The notes under the pieces are model-generated. The model was given only the letters and a program-made list of their open reading frames with translations. It made no database searches and was not told the origin of the DNA. A stretch of DNA of 64,000 nt from Ignelater luminosus. Lineage: Eukaryota; Arthropoda; Insecta; Coleoptera; Elateridae. The number at the start of each line of letters is the position of its first letter. Positions within the stretch are counted from its first letter, which is position 1. Location of the stretch: positions 601,705 through 665,704 of the forward strand of contig VTPC01089559.1 of NCBI GenBank assembly GCA_011009095.1. Reading direction: 5' to 3'. Positions 11,095 through 23,204 of this stretch are shown here, piece by piece. The position numbers were made by a program, and so were the translations under genes.

Positions 11095-12573
11095 ACATAT
11101 CATAAATCTTCATTAAAAAATAATAATGAAATTTCTCTATCAATTAAAATATTTGTTTATATCTGAAATTAGTATGTTATAGAGTAAAGAACTCGTGGTA
11201 GAACAAACATAGGTATGTACACTTTTTCTAGATAGAGAAAACGAGATTATTTTCAAGCCACGGATATCAAAGCATAGTATAATGCTAAAAATTCTGTAAT
11301 TTCACAGTCTGTTGGTGCACAGACGTATATTTATTACATCAGGATTATGACGAAATTAGTTATAGGTCTTCATTTTACTTGACATGCGTTCTGTATCTTG
11401 GAAAAGCTTTCTACTCGAAACATTGCCGAAACACACTGGATAAAGTTTGAAAGATAATGGCAGATAACTTTACCTCAAAACATGCTAAAATATTGCCATT
11501 GCTGAGCATTAATAACTTATGCTTACAAGTTTCAATTCTTTGTTTCATGTGCATATTATTATACCTAGTACTTCCAACTCATCGTTTTGTAATGTTATTT
11601 TAAAATTTGCACTAAATCCGCCCCTGTCTTTCAATCTCGTTCAGATATTTGTTTTTCTGACGCGTAATATTTAAGTTATTTCATTCTATGAACGGATGTT
11701 TGTTAAAATTTTATTTTAAAGAATTGATAACTTTGTGGTCTCGACTTCTGGGCTCCAGCGGACGTGCCTTTTGTTATTTTTCCAATATCAAAATCCAGAC
11801 GTAAATAAAGAGTTCCTGGAATCTTAGTCGCGAATTCTGGAGTCACACGGTCTTTGTTAAGTCAGGTTCAGGCTGAAAATCTAAGGAGTGGAATTTTTCA
11901 TTGCCTCATAAGAATACTAGCATTTTGATCTGTTAGGTCGTGCATCTGGCTTCCCAACCCCACTCCGGTAAGCGCAAGCTGCGTGACAGGAGACGCAGAG
12001 AGAATAGGGATTACGTTGGTAGCTGCGTACTCGAATCGACGTGCGGGGGTATTTTTTTTCGGCGTTGCCTCTACAAACCCTTAAATGGTTACAAACCTAA
12101 TTCAAGTTAAGCGATTCTCTTAGTATAAGAAAGAGAGATCGGACTCGAGAAATCCGGGTTTCGTTGGGTCTTTGTCGTGTTATTCACGGAAGAAAATCGG
12201 TTTGTTTACCAAAAAGTGATACTTCGAATAGTTGTTATTGTGGGAAGCGGTTCAGCTTCATCTAAACTTACGCTGGTATTTGCCAGGAAATAAAACTTGT
12301 AGAGGGTAGAAACGCAACAATTTTGGTCCCTTTGGTGCAACGTTTAATGGTCTGTTGAAAACAGAAACTGCTCGCCCCGTGAAGAATCGAACTGTGTGTA
12401 TTACACTTTGGAAGCTCCGTGAACCTAATAGATTAAATAAATCAAAGAGCATTTGAGACTCAAAGTGGTTTCAGTTTTAAAATTTGTGTATAAACACTTG
12501 GATTTTGTTTTTGTGTTTCTTGTTTAACGTTAATGAAAGTGATTGTTCCTTGGAACCTAAGTTTTCTAGAACA
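11095..12573. other. AT-rich DNA, then a mixed-composition stretch that could be LTR-like
   Basis: From about 11930 the base composition becomes more even, with a TATA-like GTATAAG at 12124-12130 and AATAAA signals at 12286 and 12434. The segment ends in AGAACA just before a candidate primer-binding site at 12574. It could be a solitary or degenerate LTR, but no second copy is present in this window and no gag or pol follows. Confidence 0.25.
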
Positions 12574-12589
12574 TTGGTGAGACCCGGCG
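12574..12589 (+). other. Possible retroelement primer-binding site
   Basis: TTGGTGAGACCCGGCG follows ...AGAACA. The TGG start and the TGGTGA-CCC pattern recall primer-binding sites complementary to tRNA 3' ends in insect LTR elements. This is a pattern resemblance only; no pol gene is visible downstream. Confidence 0.25.
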
Positions 12590-13262
12590 ATTGTGAAATT
12601 TTGCGCCGTATATCATCTGGATGGGCTGCTGTCGTTGGAAATCAGAGACATGCACATACCATCTGGAAGAAAGATTTCATTTATACGTAAGAAAGACCTA
12701 TTTTGTTTTGTTATTTGAGTTCTTAATGGTTGTTTCACTTGGTGAAAGACTAGGAGAACTTTGAATTTGTGAAACATTTCGTACCAAAAGCTTTGCTTAG
12801 ACAAGATTAACTTCTCATTCTCTTATAAAATTATTATGTTTATGATCAATATTTTTAACTAATTTGTAACAGGAACGTTCTCAGGTAATTTTAGCTGGTG
12901 TTTGTTGAATTGTTGCAACATAATTAATAACTTTTGGTTACCGTTTCTTTGTTATTAGTAGGGCTCGGATGTTTAAGCCATAAAAATTGACTAAATATGC
13001 AAGCAAAAATGACCTTACAAATACGAAAATATGACCATTAAAATGCAAATTATGACCTTAAAGCTTTTTATTAAATATCACTATTATACATTAAAACTGT
13101 AAACAGTAACACCTAGTTGTCCTCATACTTCTATTGTTTGTTTTGCTTAGTGATCTATTTTGACTGCATTGTACTGAATGATGATGTGTTTCTTGAAGCT
13201 ATCAAATAAAAATTATCTCCGATTGTCACTAAGTATCGCTTTGTAACAGGAGAAGCAGGACG

Positions 13263-13835
13263 TTATAGGAGCATATTAAATAAAGTTTTCACAGTATTTC
13301 CACTTGCCTGTTCAATATTGAGTTCCACATTCCCGACAATTGCCAGAGAATCTTTGATGTCGTAACCAACAACTTCTAACCTAGTAATCGCATTTGATAT
13401 ACCGCCAAAGTTAGATTTGATGTATGCCAGCTTTCTTGATAGGCTACTAGAAAACAGCCCCTGCACTATCTTGATAGAAGCTGCATCATCTTTACTGAAA
13501 CCATTCACAATGTCCTCGATGACTGAATAGTTTGCATAATAATATACAACAGCATCAAGCCCATGTTCCCCACCTGGTAATGATCGGTAATGAGCTAAAT
13601 TTTTGAATATCTCAACCTTCAGCGGAGCTTCTACGAAATCTTTTTTACATTGGATATTAATTTATCAACATCAGGAAGATTCTTGCGAATTTCTTCCGCT
13701 AACCTAACCTAACCTATTCATGAGCAAGACAAAGTTTTGCCGGGCCGATCAGCACAGAGCATTCCAATAATTACATAAGCTACATATCTTCTTTCGACAT
13801 CTGTCGATTCATCAATAGATACCCATATCTTGTTA
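13263..13835 (-). pseudogene. hAT-like transposase fragment with internal deletion
   Basis: Reading on the minus strand, 13835-13735 gives NKIWVSIDESTDVE followed by RRYVAYVIIGMLCADRPGK. This resembles the segment of hAT transposases that contains the first catalytic Asp (SIDESTD). At 13699-13715 the reading is interrupted by telomere-like repeats. Immediately after, LAEEIRKNLPDVDKLISNVKK (13702-13640) starts a later part of the protein, so an internal part is missing. After a frame change, a further segment runs to 13263 and includes NGFSKDDAAS and IKSNFGGISNAITRLE. The C-terminal dimerisation region is absent. The family call rests on both the termini and this reading; the size of the missing part is inferred. 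Confidence 0.7.
13699..13715. repeat. Interstitial telomere motif, (CCTAA)3.4 / (TTAGG)n
   Basis: CTAACCTAACCTAACCT is 3.4 exact units of the insect telomere repeat. It sits precisely at the deletion junction within the hAT transposase reading. Confidence 0.85.
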
Positions 13836-14053
13836 TCGGTTAACATAACTAACTAATATAACTAAAATGTGACCTTTTCTTGGAAAGTGCTTAAGATATG
13901 CCCTTACATGCCAAGTATGATTTTATATGACCAATAAAAATCACTTAATATTGAATAGAAAAGCTTAATTCCCACTAAAAATGTGTTCGGCATGAAAATA
14001 GACGTAAACAAAAATAAATGACATGTCATAAACATCCGAGCCCTAGTTATTAG

Positions 14054-17000
14054 ATATGAAGTTCATTTGTTGCTACTTAAAAATTTATTGTCAAGATAAT
14101 CTTGGTTAAATTAATTTAATACTTGAATTTTGATCTTTTGTTTCATATTTTGAAATTTTAACGTAACAGAATCGTTTTTTTTTTGTTTATGGTAATAACT
14201 TGTTTTTATTTTTATTTTCTCATTATTTTATCAACTTTGTTCTCCAGTAAAGAAATCAATTCACACTATTTATTGACATTCTTTTGTAGTGTTATTTTTA
14301 TATTCTTGTTTGTGTGTTTCATTCATTTTTTTTATTACTATTGTTTATTAATAAATGCAAGAAAGGTCTATTATTTGTATTTTGTTTTTTTTTGTAAGTG
14401 GATCCCTGGTCCAGACGAAGCAGCCTTCAGAGGACTTCCTCGGCAAAATTATTTAAGATAAATTACGTTTTTATATAGTTTTTATTTTATGTTGAGTCTC
14501 GATTGTGAAACGTTAGAGCGAATTTTAATAAAGCTTCCACGAGGTAAGTTACACACAGAGTGAGGTTTCGTAAGAAACCTACATACAGGGTGTCGGATTT
14601 ACGAGCAGTCGCGTGACCGACCATCAGAACCCTTCAATCTACGACTGCTGGCGCCCTCTTTTGTGAACATCTATCAGTCTAGTAAGAGTTTTGGAAATCG
14701 GTGAGCTTTTCTTTGTGTGTGCTTAGGTAAGTTCATTTGAGAATCCACCCCATCTGCGGCATGAGCTACGGGATTTAACATCAGCCATTGGTCTTGACGG
14801 GACATACGGGTGCATACTTTTGGGCATTTTCCCGTTACAGTTTTCATTACCAACAACATCCGCCATCATCTTTTCTATCAATTACCCCAACATATTGCTG
14901 CTATCTCTATTCCATCAATCCAACAATTCCGTAATTAACAACATTTAAATACTATCATCAACCTTACTATCGATAGTCACCAATATTAATTCATTTATTC
15001 GATTCAAGTTTATCATGAACACTTTCAGTACTACAACCAATCACCACCACTATTGTCGAACAGAGATTACCGCGTATTACCTCCAATTCAACAACCAATG
15101 TCTACAATAGCTGAGCAGAAGCAAAGAGCTTCTAGACAGCTATTGCTTTGACGCAGTAATCAGTTATCCACTATAACGACGCCCTGGCTTTGATTTCTTA
15201 GTTAGTCTTGATAAAACAACAGAAATTATTGGATAGAGCAAGTAATATAGGGATTTTGCATAAAGTGTATTAGATGGATTAACGAATCGTGATGGAGTAA
15301 GTGTCGATTGGTATTTGACTAAGGTGAAAGCTAAGGTCAAAGCTTGCGCTCGGCATTATAACCAATAGTGGGTGTTGACATCAAAACTGATGGTAGACGT
15401 TGTGACAACGGGGGCTAAATCTAATCTCTGCCAAAGCCAAGACATCAAACGAAGATTGTAATCAAGCATAGATAGTAGATGTTGAGATCGGTAGAGACCA
15501 CGTCCAAAACTAAGTGTGTCCAACAAGGTTTAAGTTTACTTGAAGCAGCTTAAAAGCTAGCTTTGTTGATCTGTTCTTCTCTGCTCCTTTAAATTTCTTT
15601 GCTTTGAGTTTTGAAGATTTCTCCATTTATCGCGAAACAACAATATTTGATCAACAACCTGATTGACCGGTGATATATAATTTTTCCCATGTAACAGAAA
15701 CTGTGGCACAGGTACAGTCTCTTCGCATCATAGACCATAGCAATGGAATTAATATGTTGATCAGTTGCTCTCGTTAAATAGTCTAAAGATTTGTACTAAA
15801 GTTAACTAGTTCCTGATTTCGATGTAAACGAAAGTATAACCTCCTCTATAATATAATTGGTTGCCTTAGCGTTAGCAGCAACGAGAGATAATTAGTAGTA
15901 CTGGTAGTAGTTCTTATGTTACGATAATCAACACAACGGGGTACTTGTCTTGGTGGAGATCACTGATTCACTGATCGAAGACAGAACTATAATTTAAAGA
16001 AACAACTTTAAACGAAGACGATACATGAGGTAGCTGTAATTATCAAGCTCATTATTATTAGTAAAATTAAACATAATCTCGCAATCGATTACAACTGCGA
16101 GAAAACAAAAATTAATTAGAAAATAAAAAGCGTAATGAATAAACTTAAATAGCAAACATTTTAAGTAATTACATTGCGTTAATGATTAATTTGTACATGT
16201 TCAAATAGGTAAACACTTCGTATGGTACCGTTCTGTTGATAAAATCGCTGCCAAAAGGCCAGCATTCAATGTTTACAAAACTTATATGTAGTCCCAAAAA
16301 GAAAAAAACACTAAATAAAAGCCGTTTAGGTAATTTATTGACACTTTTCAATTTTAAGATGATGAAAGATAATAACCAGCAGCAAACGAGGGAATTTCAT
16401 ATTAATAACTTCATATGTTTCTAATTTTAGGTGTAAACTTTTCTTGGTTAATTGACTTTTATGGTATTTAAAGATGATAATATTTTTTTCCGTTTCGTGA
16501 TTATGCTTAATTTAATGATTGTTCCAGCTGTGAGATAATATTCTGTTAGAAGTTAATCGTCTAATTTCACACTTTGTTATAAAAACTAACGAGGAAATTA
16601 TTAATTGTGTAAACATGTGTTTTTTCTTATTAATTTATTTTTTCTCCATATTTTACGAGCATTCACGATTATTATTTCATTCTAATTCCTTTTTAAGCAA
16701 AATCGTGCATTATTTTGTAGTATTTAATTTTTAATAACGTATATGACCAAAATTAAATTCCTTCAGTAGTCTAAAAATGCTAACAACGTTTGGAATGTAA
16801 AGGAAGGTAAGGCAAAGTGAGCCTTATGTTCACTGAAAATACTAATTCAATACTGTCACAATTCTTGAACAGAAGCCGACAAAGGTTTATTCTTGTTTTA
16901 ACGACATAGATTTAGTATTAACCACAACGGAAAAATAAAAGTAAGTCATAAATTTATAGCTCTGAAAGTGTTTAAAAAACACTGGCCGCTTGAAGATGTT

Positions 17001-18312
17001 AATGACCATTTATTTATAAAGTCGCTGTTAAGACTTCTTCGAATTGATTATCAGTTTACTATCTATATTACGAATGCATCTATATTACAAATGTACTTGT
17101 ATTAACAATGCAGCTCGAGCTGATATATAATTAGCCTGACAGGTTTTTCGTCTAATTCTGCCAAAGCGCATATCTTCAAATTAATCTAATCGTAAAAAGG
17201 TAAAAAAAGGAAACTAGAAGTAACATTCTTTATTTGTATGGGACGCTTCAAACAACTTCCAACAATCCGGCTTTATTATTACCCAATAAAAGTTGCTGTT
17301 CTTATTATGTAACGATGTGGCTTATTTGAAGAAACAATAAAATATTAATACCAATAATTCACCAGGTTTTTATTAACTAAGAATTTGTATTTAAACTAAT
17401 AAAAGTACCATAAAAAGAGTAGCAGTAAATTTGAGTTTCTGTCGATGACCAACGACGGATATCTTATGGTTCATGATATCAGAAAATAAAATTAGGTATT
17501 CAAAATCAAAGACCTGGAACGAAGATTCTTACGTTTACAGTTGGTTTCCTAAATAATAAAGTTTTATATTCTGTAGTTCCGTTTCTAATACTTAATTCAG
17601 GTTTCTTCTTAATCTAAGTTTAAGTAATAATAAAACAACTGATTCAATTCTTGCGTGCATCTCGGAATTAGTCAAAATCTGAATATCTATCTACACACAT
17701 CCATCCACTAAAAAAAGAAAATACAAAAATCTTTCTTCCATCCCAATGCGACTCGTTTATGACTTGTATACCTTCTTGTAGGCGTCTTCGTATGGAAGTA
17801 TCTGCGCCAGTTCAGGTTGTATAAAATAAAAGTGTTCCATATCTTACTATTTAGCTTTATTCCTATCTATCCTGAATGACAGAATATCCGAATATCCGCA
17901 GTCCAATCTGCCCTTTCTGTATCTACTTCTACCTTCCATATGCAACTTGTAAGTATTTATCATGATATGCTCTTTTTAAATCAAAGTAGGTATCCAAAAT
18001 GTCCAAACAAGCTCTACCTTGAATCTTGCTTAATTCGATTCTCACTAATCTGTTTTTGTAGACTCGCCCTGGTGTACCAGACATATGTATGTTAATTAAC
18101 TAGCGGAAAGATTACTCGTTTAGAATCAATAAAGATTTTGTCTTCTCTACTTGTGTCAACAAAAGATTTTTAATCAGAAAAAATGCCAAAATATTCTATT
18201 TGATTTAGAGTAAATGGACCTGCCTACCTGTCTTTGCCAAAATAAGTTTTACCTAAACAAATACTATCTGCATGGGCGAATAACTTCTTTTTCTTATTTA
18301 ATTATTAAATTA
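14054..18312. other. Long AT-rich stretch without a recognised gene
   Basis: Open frames such as 14183-14461 and 16169-16351 show no family motif. A stretch of more even composition (about 14510-15450) contains a hairpin at 15105-15145 and the inverted pair GCAGTCG/CGACTGC near 14604 and 14643. On the minus strand at 14859-14674 a peptide with a C-x-x-C...QW...H pattern is open; I could not assign it. Confidence 0.45.
15105..15145. repeat. Hairpin-forming inverted repeat
   Basis: CAATAGCTG, 3 bases, AGAAGC, a 5-base loop, GCTTCT, 3 bases, CAGCTATTG. The stems of 6 and 9 bp are perfect and separated by a symmetric internal loop. Function unknown. Confidence 0.75.
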
Positions 18313-19592
18313 ACACATGGGTTGAAAAGTCCCAGGCCTAACAAAGAAAACACGGTTTTTTTTGTTCAAAATTAGCTTTATTCATCAACGTAATTTCCAT
18401 CAAGAACAACGCAATTCATTCCAGCGCCGCTCTAACATTTTAATACCACTTTTGTAGAACGATTTATCTTTTGCCTCAAAATAGGACTCAGTTTCAGCGA
18501 TAACCTCTTCATTTGAGCGAAATTTCTTACCGGCAAGCATTTTTTTTAGGTCTGCGAACACCCAGTAGTCGCTGGGAGCCAAATCTGGCGAATACGGTGG
18601 ATGTGGGAGCAATTCGAAGTTCAATTCATGTAGTTTTGCCATTGTTTTGATTGACTTGTGACACGGTGCGTTGTCTTGATGAAACAAAATTTTTTTCTTT
18701 GCCATATGCGGTCGTGTCTTTGCAATTTCGGCCTTCAAACGCTCCAATAACGCTATATAATATTCACTGTTGATGGTATTTCCCTTCTCAAGATAGTCGA
18801 TAAATATTACACCACGCACATCCCAAAATACCGAGGCCATAACCTTTCCAGACGATTGTTGTGCTTTCGGTCGCTTTGGACGAGGTTCACCAGTTGACGA
18901 TCGTTTTGATTCCGGAGTGAAGTGATGGATCCATGTTTCATCCATTGTCACATATCGACGCAAAAATTCCGGTTTGTTACGTTTAAACATGGCCAAACAC
19001 TGCTCAGAAACATCAACACGTTCTTGTTTTTGGTGAACAGAGAGCAAACGACGCACCCACTTTGAGCAGAGCTTTCTCATAGTCAAATGCTCATGCAATA
19101 TAAAGCCAACACGTTCTTTTGATATCTTTACCATGTCAGCTAACTCACGCAACTTCACTTTTCGATCATTCAAAACGATTTTGTGGATTGTTTTGATGTT
19201 TTCTGGTGTTACCGCCTCATTTGGACGTCCACTGCGTTCTGCATCATCGGTGTCTCTACGACCACGTTTGAAGTCAGCAAACCAACGTTTTATTGTTGTT
19301 TCTGATGGAGCGGAGTCCCCATAACACTTTTCAAGCCATTGCTTCGCTTGAACGGTATTTTTTCCCATCAAGAAGCAGTGTAAAATTAAAACACGAAATT
19401 GTTTTTGATCCATTGTTTTGAAAATAACAAAAGTAGCGTCACTCTTAGCACAATAACTCACAAAATAATGAATAGAATATCGTGAAATTTTAACAGCTGT
19501 CTTTTGAAGGTTAGTACTAACTAAAAAAGCGGTGAATGCAATAGAACTAGCGCCATCTATTTGTTAGGCCTGGGACTTTTCAGCCCATGTGT
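18313..19592 (-). mobile_element. Mariner element, irritans type, copy 2
   Basis: This 1280-bp element has TA at 18311-18312 and 19593-19594. Its inverted repeats of about 32 bp differ at one position (ACACATGGGT left, ACACATGGGC right). It is colinear with copy 1 and has three length differences in the gene: two extra bases near 19254 (the intact state), one extra T at about 18414, and a 15-bp deletion near 18896. Confidence 0.96.
18400..19413 (-). pseudogene. Mariner transposase (irritans type), nearly complete, C-terminus frameshifted
   Basis: One open frame of about 337 codons runs from the ATG at 19413 (MDQKQFRV). It has the N-terminal helix-turn-helix region (about residues 1-110), the WVRRLL linker, MDETWIHH (Asp 1), HQDNAPCH (Asp 2) and YSPDLAPSDY (Asp 3). 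There are 34 residues between Asp 2 and Asp 3, so the DD34D signature is intact. Two lesions remain. A 15-bp in-frame deletion removes five residues (SEWTA in copy 1) between KRSS and TGEPRP. One extra T in the sequence encoding the last residues changes the ending to NELRCS, where the other copies read NDCVVLDGNYVDE. The usual proline in the linker (WVPRLL) is Arg. Whether it has activity cannot be told from sequence; I call it a pseudogene because of the changed C-terminus. Confidence 0.92.
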
Positions 19593-22500
19593 TATATAAA
19601 TAGACAATGAAAAATTTAAAACATACAATATAACAGAAATACATTCATCTAAATAAATAAAGTTAAAATTAAGCATAAGAAATGCTAAAAGAGATAAATT
19701 AATTATACTTTGTACATATAATATTTGCAAACAGACCTATCAAATTGTTGATATTTTGTCTAGGGTCCTCTATCGAATTTCGGAACTGCGATAATTACGC
19801 ATTTGCTCGTTTCTATCTACAAAAATCCGTTGCTGTAAACGCAGCAATTCAATCACTAAATTTTGTAGTATGATCTTTATTAGTGTCTGGACCCAAAACT
19901 TCTGAAGGAACTTATTCAATTATTGTAGGTGTTTCGTCTATCAGCTCTCCAACCTATGTTTCAATATGATAATCTGCGTATTTTTATCCCTCGCGCTTGC
20001 TTTTTGAAGGGTGTCTTCTGCCCTGCAATCGAGATCTTCTGCTATTATTACATTAACATTGTTTAATAACCGTGTTACCTTACCATCACCTAAGTTTCTA
20101 TGTAAGTCCTTTAAATCTTCTTCAGTTATATTGTTAAGATTGTTGTTGTTATTGTTATTTCTTGTAGGGTGATCTTTCAATGACACGATGATTGGACGTA
20201 TTTTTCTGCAAAAGGTTTTAGGTCTGTTCGTTTGCTTGCTCAATTTGTTTCAAACAGAGGCAGTAGAGCATTGTCACGTGATTAAAAAGAGCAGGTTCAA
20301 GCACTTTACTCCATTTTAAGCAAACGAACGACTCTTTTAAAAACGGCAAAATAATCGGCAGTTTCTAACTTAAAAACGAGCTTCTATTATGTTAAACTTT
20401 TTTAGATTTTAAAAGTACCCAAGTTATTATACTGTAAAGTATAGAAAGACAATGGTTAAAAGGTTTAACTGTAGAAGAAATTGCTCTAGATAATGAAATA
20501 CACCAAGAATTAGATACTTCTTCTTTTATTTCCGTATGTTACTTAACAGATCCATCTAAAATGTAGAAGTAATAATTATCTTAAACATCTCATAAACTTG
20601 CATCTATATTATCATTTTAGCAACCTTTTACAGTTACGAACAGTTACTGTCACAGAATAGCGGTTACTATATGTGGTTATGTTTCCTGCGATATATTTAT
20701 GGTCATGTTTTACTGCTACAATCGCTACAATGCTCTGCTGATCAACTTGCTCCATCTTGGGAGATCGGGCAACTTTTCTTTGCTCGACGTGATCTAGAGT
20801 TAATTGCTCGACGCAAATGAACAATTTCCGAGCAGTTGCTCTGACGCAATCGAACGCTTAATATGTTGCTCAAATTGCTATAATGTGATTAGAGAAAGCA
20901 AACGAACAGACTTTTTATTTTCTTTCATCCAGATCAACATCTTGGTTCAATCTTTTCACCGAACTCTGGCTATGAAGGTGTGTAGGCTGTTCATGTACGA
21001 TTTTGCATTTTGGCCACAACAAAACCAGTTTATTAATTACATTGTCACTTTGTAAGAAACATGCAGCATACTGTTCAAGGAAGAACTTAAGAATTTCAAT
21101 AGCTATCTCTGTAGCTCTGCTTGTTCGTAAAGGTCTTAATTATAGAAATTTGGCAAAATGCTCTTGGTAATTTAGAAGCTTTTCTAATAATCATTGGTGC
21201 AAGATTAAAGATCAATTAATTCAATTTATTGTCTGACATTGAAATCTGTTGATGTTAAAGACTTTACTTACTAAACCAACATGTTTCTGTGTTTTTCCAA
21301 ATTAAATCAAAAATTATGCAACATTTTGTCTTTTTCTCCATGTTCTGGTGCTTTCTGTTGCTAATCAATTTTATAGAAAAATTCTTCAATCGGGGCAACA
21401 TAAAATAAGACTATCATCATCAACATACTTTCATTTTAAAATAACCCTTGGTGCGCCGAATATCTCCAAGAGATTATAGCTGTCGCCATAATATTTTTCT
21501 TTAGGTGACAGCACGTGGGTATTGTTATGGTTTCTTAATGCATGCAACTGCAAACATAATTCTTCTTTATCTACCATATTAATTCTAAATAAAGAAAAAT
21601 CTTGATTACATTTTTCTGACTTCAGTAAATAAGCAGTAAATTATATAAATATTTACAGAACAATCAAATTAATGTTCATGAAGCTGGGGTAAATCACACT
21701 AGTTTTAGTACTGTAATTTATTATTTTGTTACAAGTAGAACTAGGGTAGATAGGCTGTGTCCTTAAATGTATGTTTAACGGCTTATCTGAGTATTCTCAA
21801 TTTAAATCTGTTGATATCAGTATTACATTTTCATAAGATTCTTCATAAAATTCATAAAATATATTGCAGTTGGGGATGCAGAATGCTCTATTGTACTTTT
21901 TTCAAAATGAGTTATGTGCTGCAATGTGAAGAACGATTTATCATTTCCACACTGGACATGAAATCTAAATGCCATTCGCCCAATGATGGTTTCTTCAGAT
22001 ACTATATCTGTCTAGGAAAATAGCGCTTAAATAGAAATAAATGTTATAAAGTTACTTGGCCAAGCAGATAATATTTACCTAAGAACAAACTATTTACCTA
22101 AAATAACTATTTGTCTGTGTTAAATAGCGACAAAAATGCGTGCCATATTAGTGATATACAAAATCAAAACTCAATAAGAATGCTTTCAGCTACAGCAATT
22201 GGAATTTAAGATACTGTGTGGTTGGGACGAGTTTGGCTCAAAATGTTTGTTGGTACTTTTGGCAAAATTCAAACAATCTTATACCTACCAGCACAAAGAA
22301 TCTGAACGACTTAAAAAACATGACTACCTTGAATAACTATCTAACCAGTTCGGAATGTTCTACTAATTCATAAAACGGTATGCATTTGAAAAGTTCAAGA
22401 TCTGACTTTAAAACTCTTTTCCTGCAAGGCTGTTAAGGAGTTAATAGAAGTTTTACGTATCACTTATTTATGACGGTCAAAATATAATTTTCTGTTAGTA

Positions 22501-23204
22501 CTAAAAATCTGGTTCAAATAAAAATAAGAACTGTTGGCTAACTAACATATCAAAACGTTTCAAAACAGACTCTTTAGTAACTTGGTTACTTCTCATTCAA
22601 GATTTATTGGATTTTTCTCGGCATGAAGAAAGAAATTTGTACGAATGTACCTATTTTGTCTTCACCTGTAGATTTAGCTTACTTCTGCTCATGCAAAAGT
22701 TGACTCTCAGTTGATAAATTAAATCTGTTTATACAAATTTAAATTTGCAGTGAAAAAGAATACATTATGGTTGAAAGAAGACGATGACTTTTTCAGTCAG
22801 ATCTTTGCTTGACAAGAAGATGATAGGGAGACTGCCCATGCCTTATGTCGGTTGCGCAAAGACAATGCAACATTTTTTGGATATTTACTTTATGGTGTCA
22901 AGTATCACAATATCAAAGATAATCAACAAAATTGTTTCAATAGATAGATAGCAAAAGGTATGCACTGTATAATACTTCTGCAGATCCTTACTCTTGAGAT
23001 GATTCCATTATTTTCTTTCATTCCTTCTTATTATTCGGTCTCGGTTATTCACCATCTCATTATTTCTCAGATCTCCACCTACGTATTGTACTTTTTGAAT
23101 GTTAGGGCGCACTTAATTGTAATATGTTGAATGCTTTAAAGCATTAATATTCTTTTTACACCACTATAAAAGATTGGTTACAGATTTTAAAATAAGCAAA
23201 ACGG
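19593..23204. other. AT-rich DNA without a supported gene
   Basis: A minus-strand frame at 20243-19941 encodes a 100-residue peptide with a run of Asn; I do not recognise it. GTCTGTTCGTTTGCTT at 20222-20237 has a matching inverted copy at about 20896-20911. A GAGCAA-rich stretch lies between 20700 and 20880. These might be edges of a small element, but the arms are too short to be sure. Confidence 0.4.

Larger units (their letters stand above)
12951..14053 (-). mobile_element. hAT-type element with perfect 8-bp target duplication
   Basis: The element itself is 12959-14045 (1087 bp). It is flanked by GTTATTAG at 12951-12958 and again at 14046-14053, the 8-bp duplication characteristic of hAT transposition. 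Its termini are inverted repeats TAGGGCTCGGATGTTTA (17 bp, perfect). Several ATGACC-type motifs lie inside both ends (for example near 13010, 13032, 13050, 13870 and 13938), as expected for hAT subterminal transposase-binding motifs. The internal gene is a deleted transposase on the minus strand, so the copy is non-autonomous. Confidence 0.92.

Noticed and set aside
13263-13508. Calling this frame a stand-alone 81-residue gene
   Set aside because: It lacks an ATG, lies inside the hAT element and continues the transposase reading upstream.
14674-14859. Minus-strand peptide with C-x-x-C...QW...H pattern suggesting a zinc finger
   Set aside because: Too short, several expected cysteines absent, no context.
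19941-20243. 100-residue minus-strand open frame with a run of Asn
   Set aside because: No family motif, biased composition, no supporting gene context. It may be an element scrap but cannot be supported.
20222-20911. 16-bp inverted pair GTCTGTTCGTTTGCTT bounding about 690 bp
   Set aside because: Arms are short, a third partial copy lies inside at 20318, and no target duplication is visible.
22755-22935. Plus-strand stretch reading EDDDFFSQIFA then ALCRLRKDNATFFGYLLYG with one stop
   Set aside because: Looks faintly protein-like but I cannot name a family and the open part is short.
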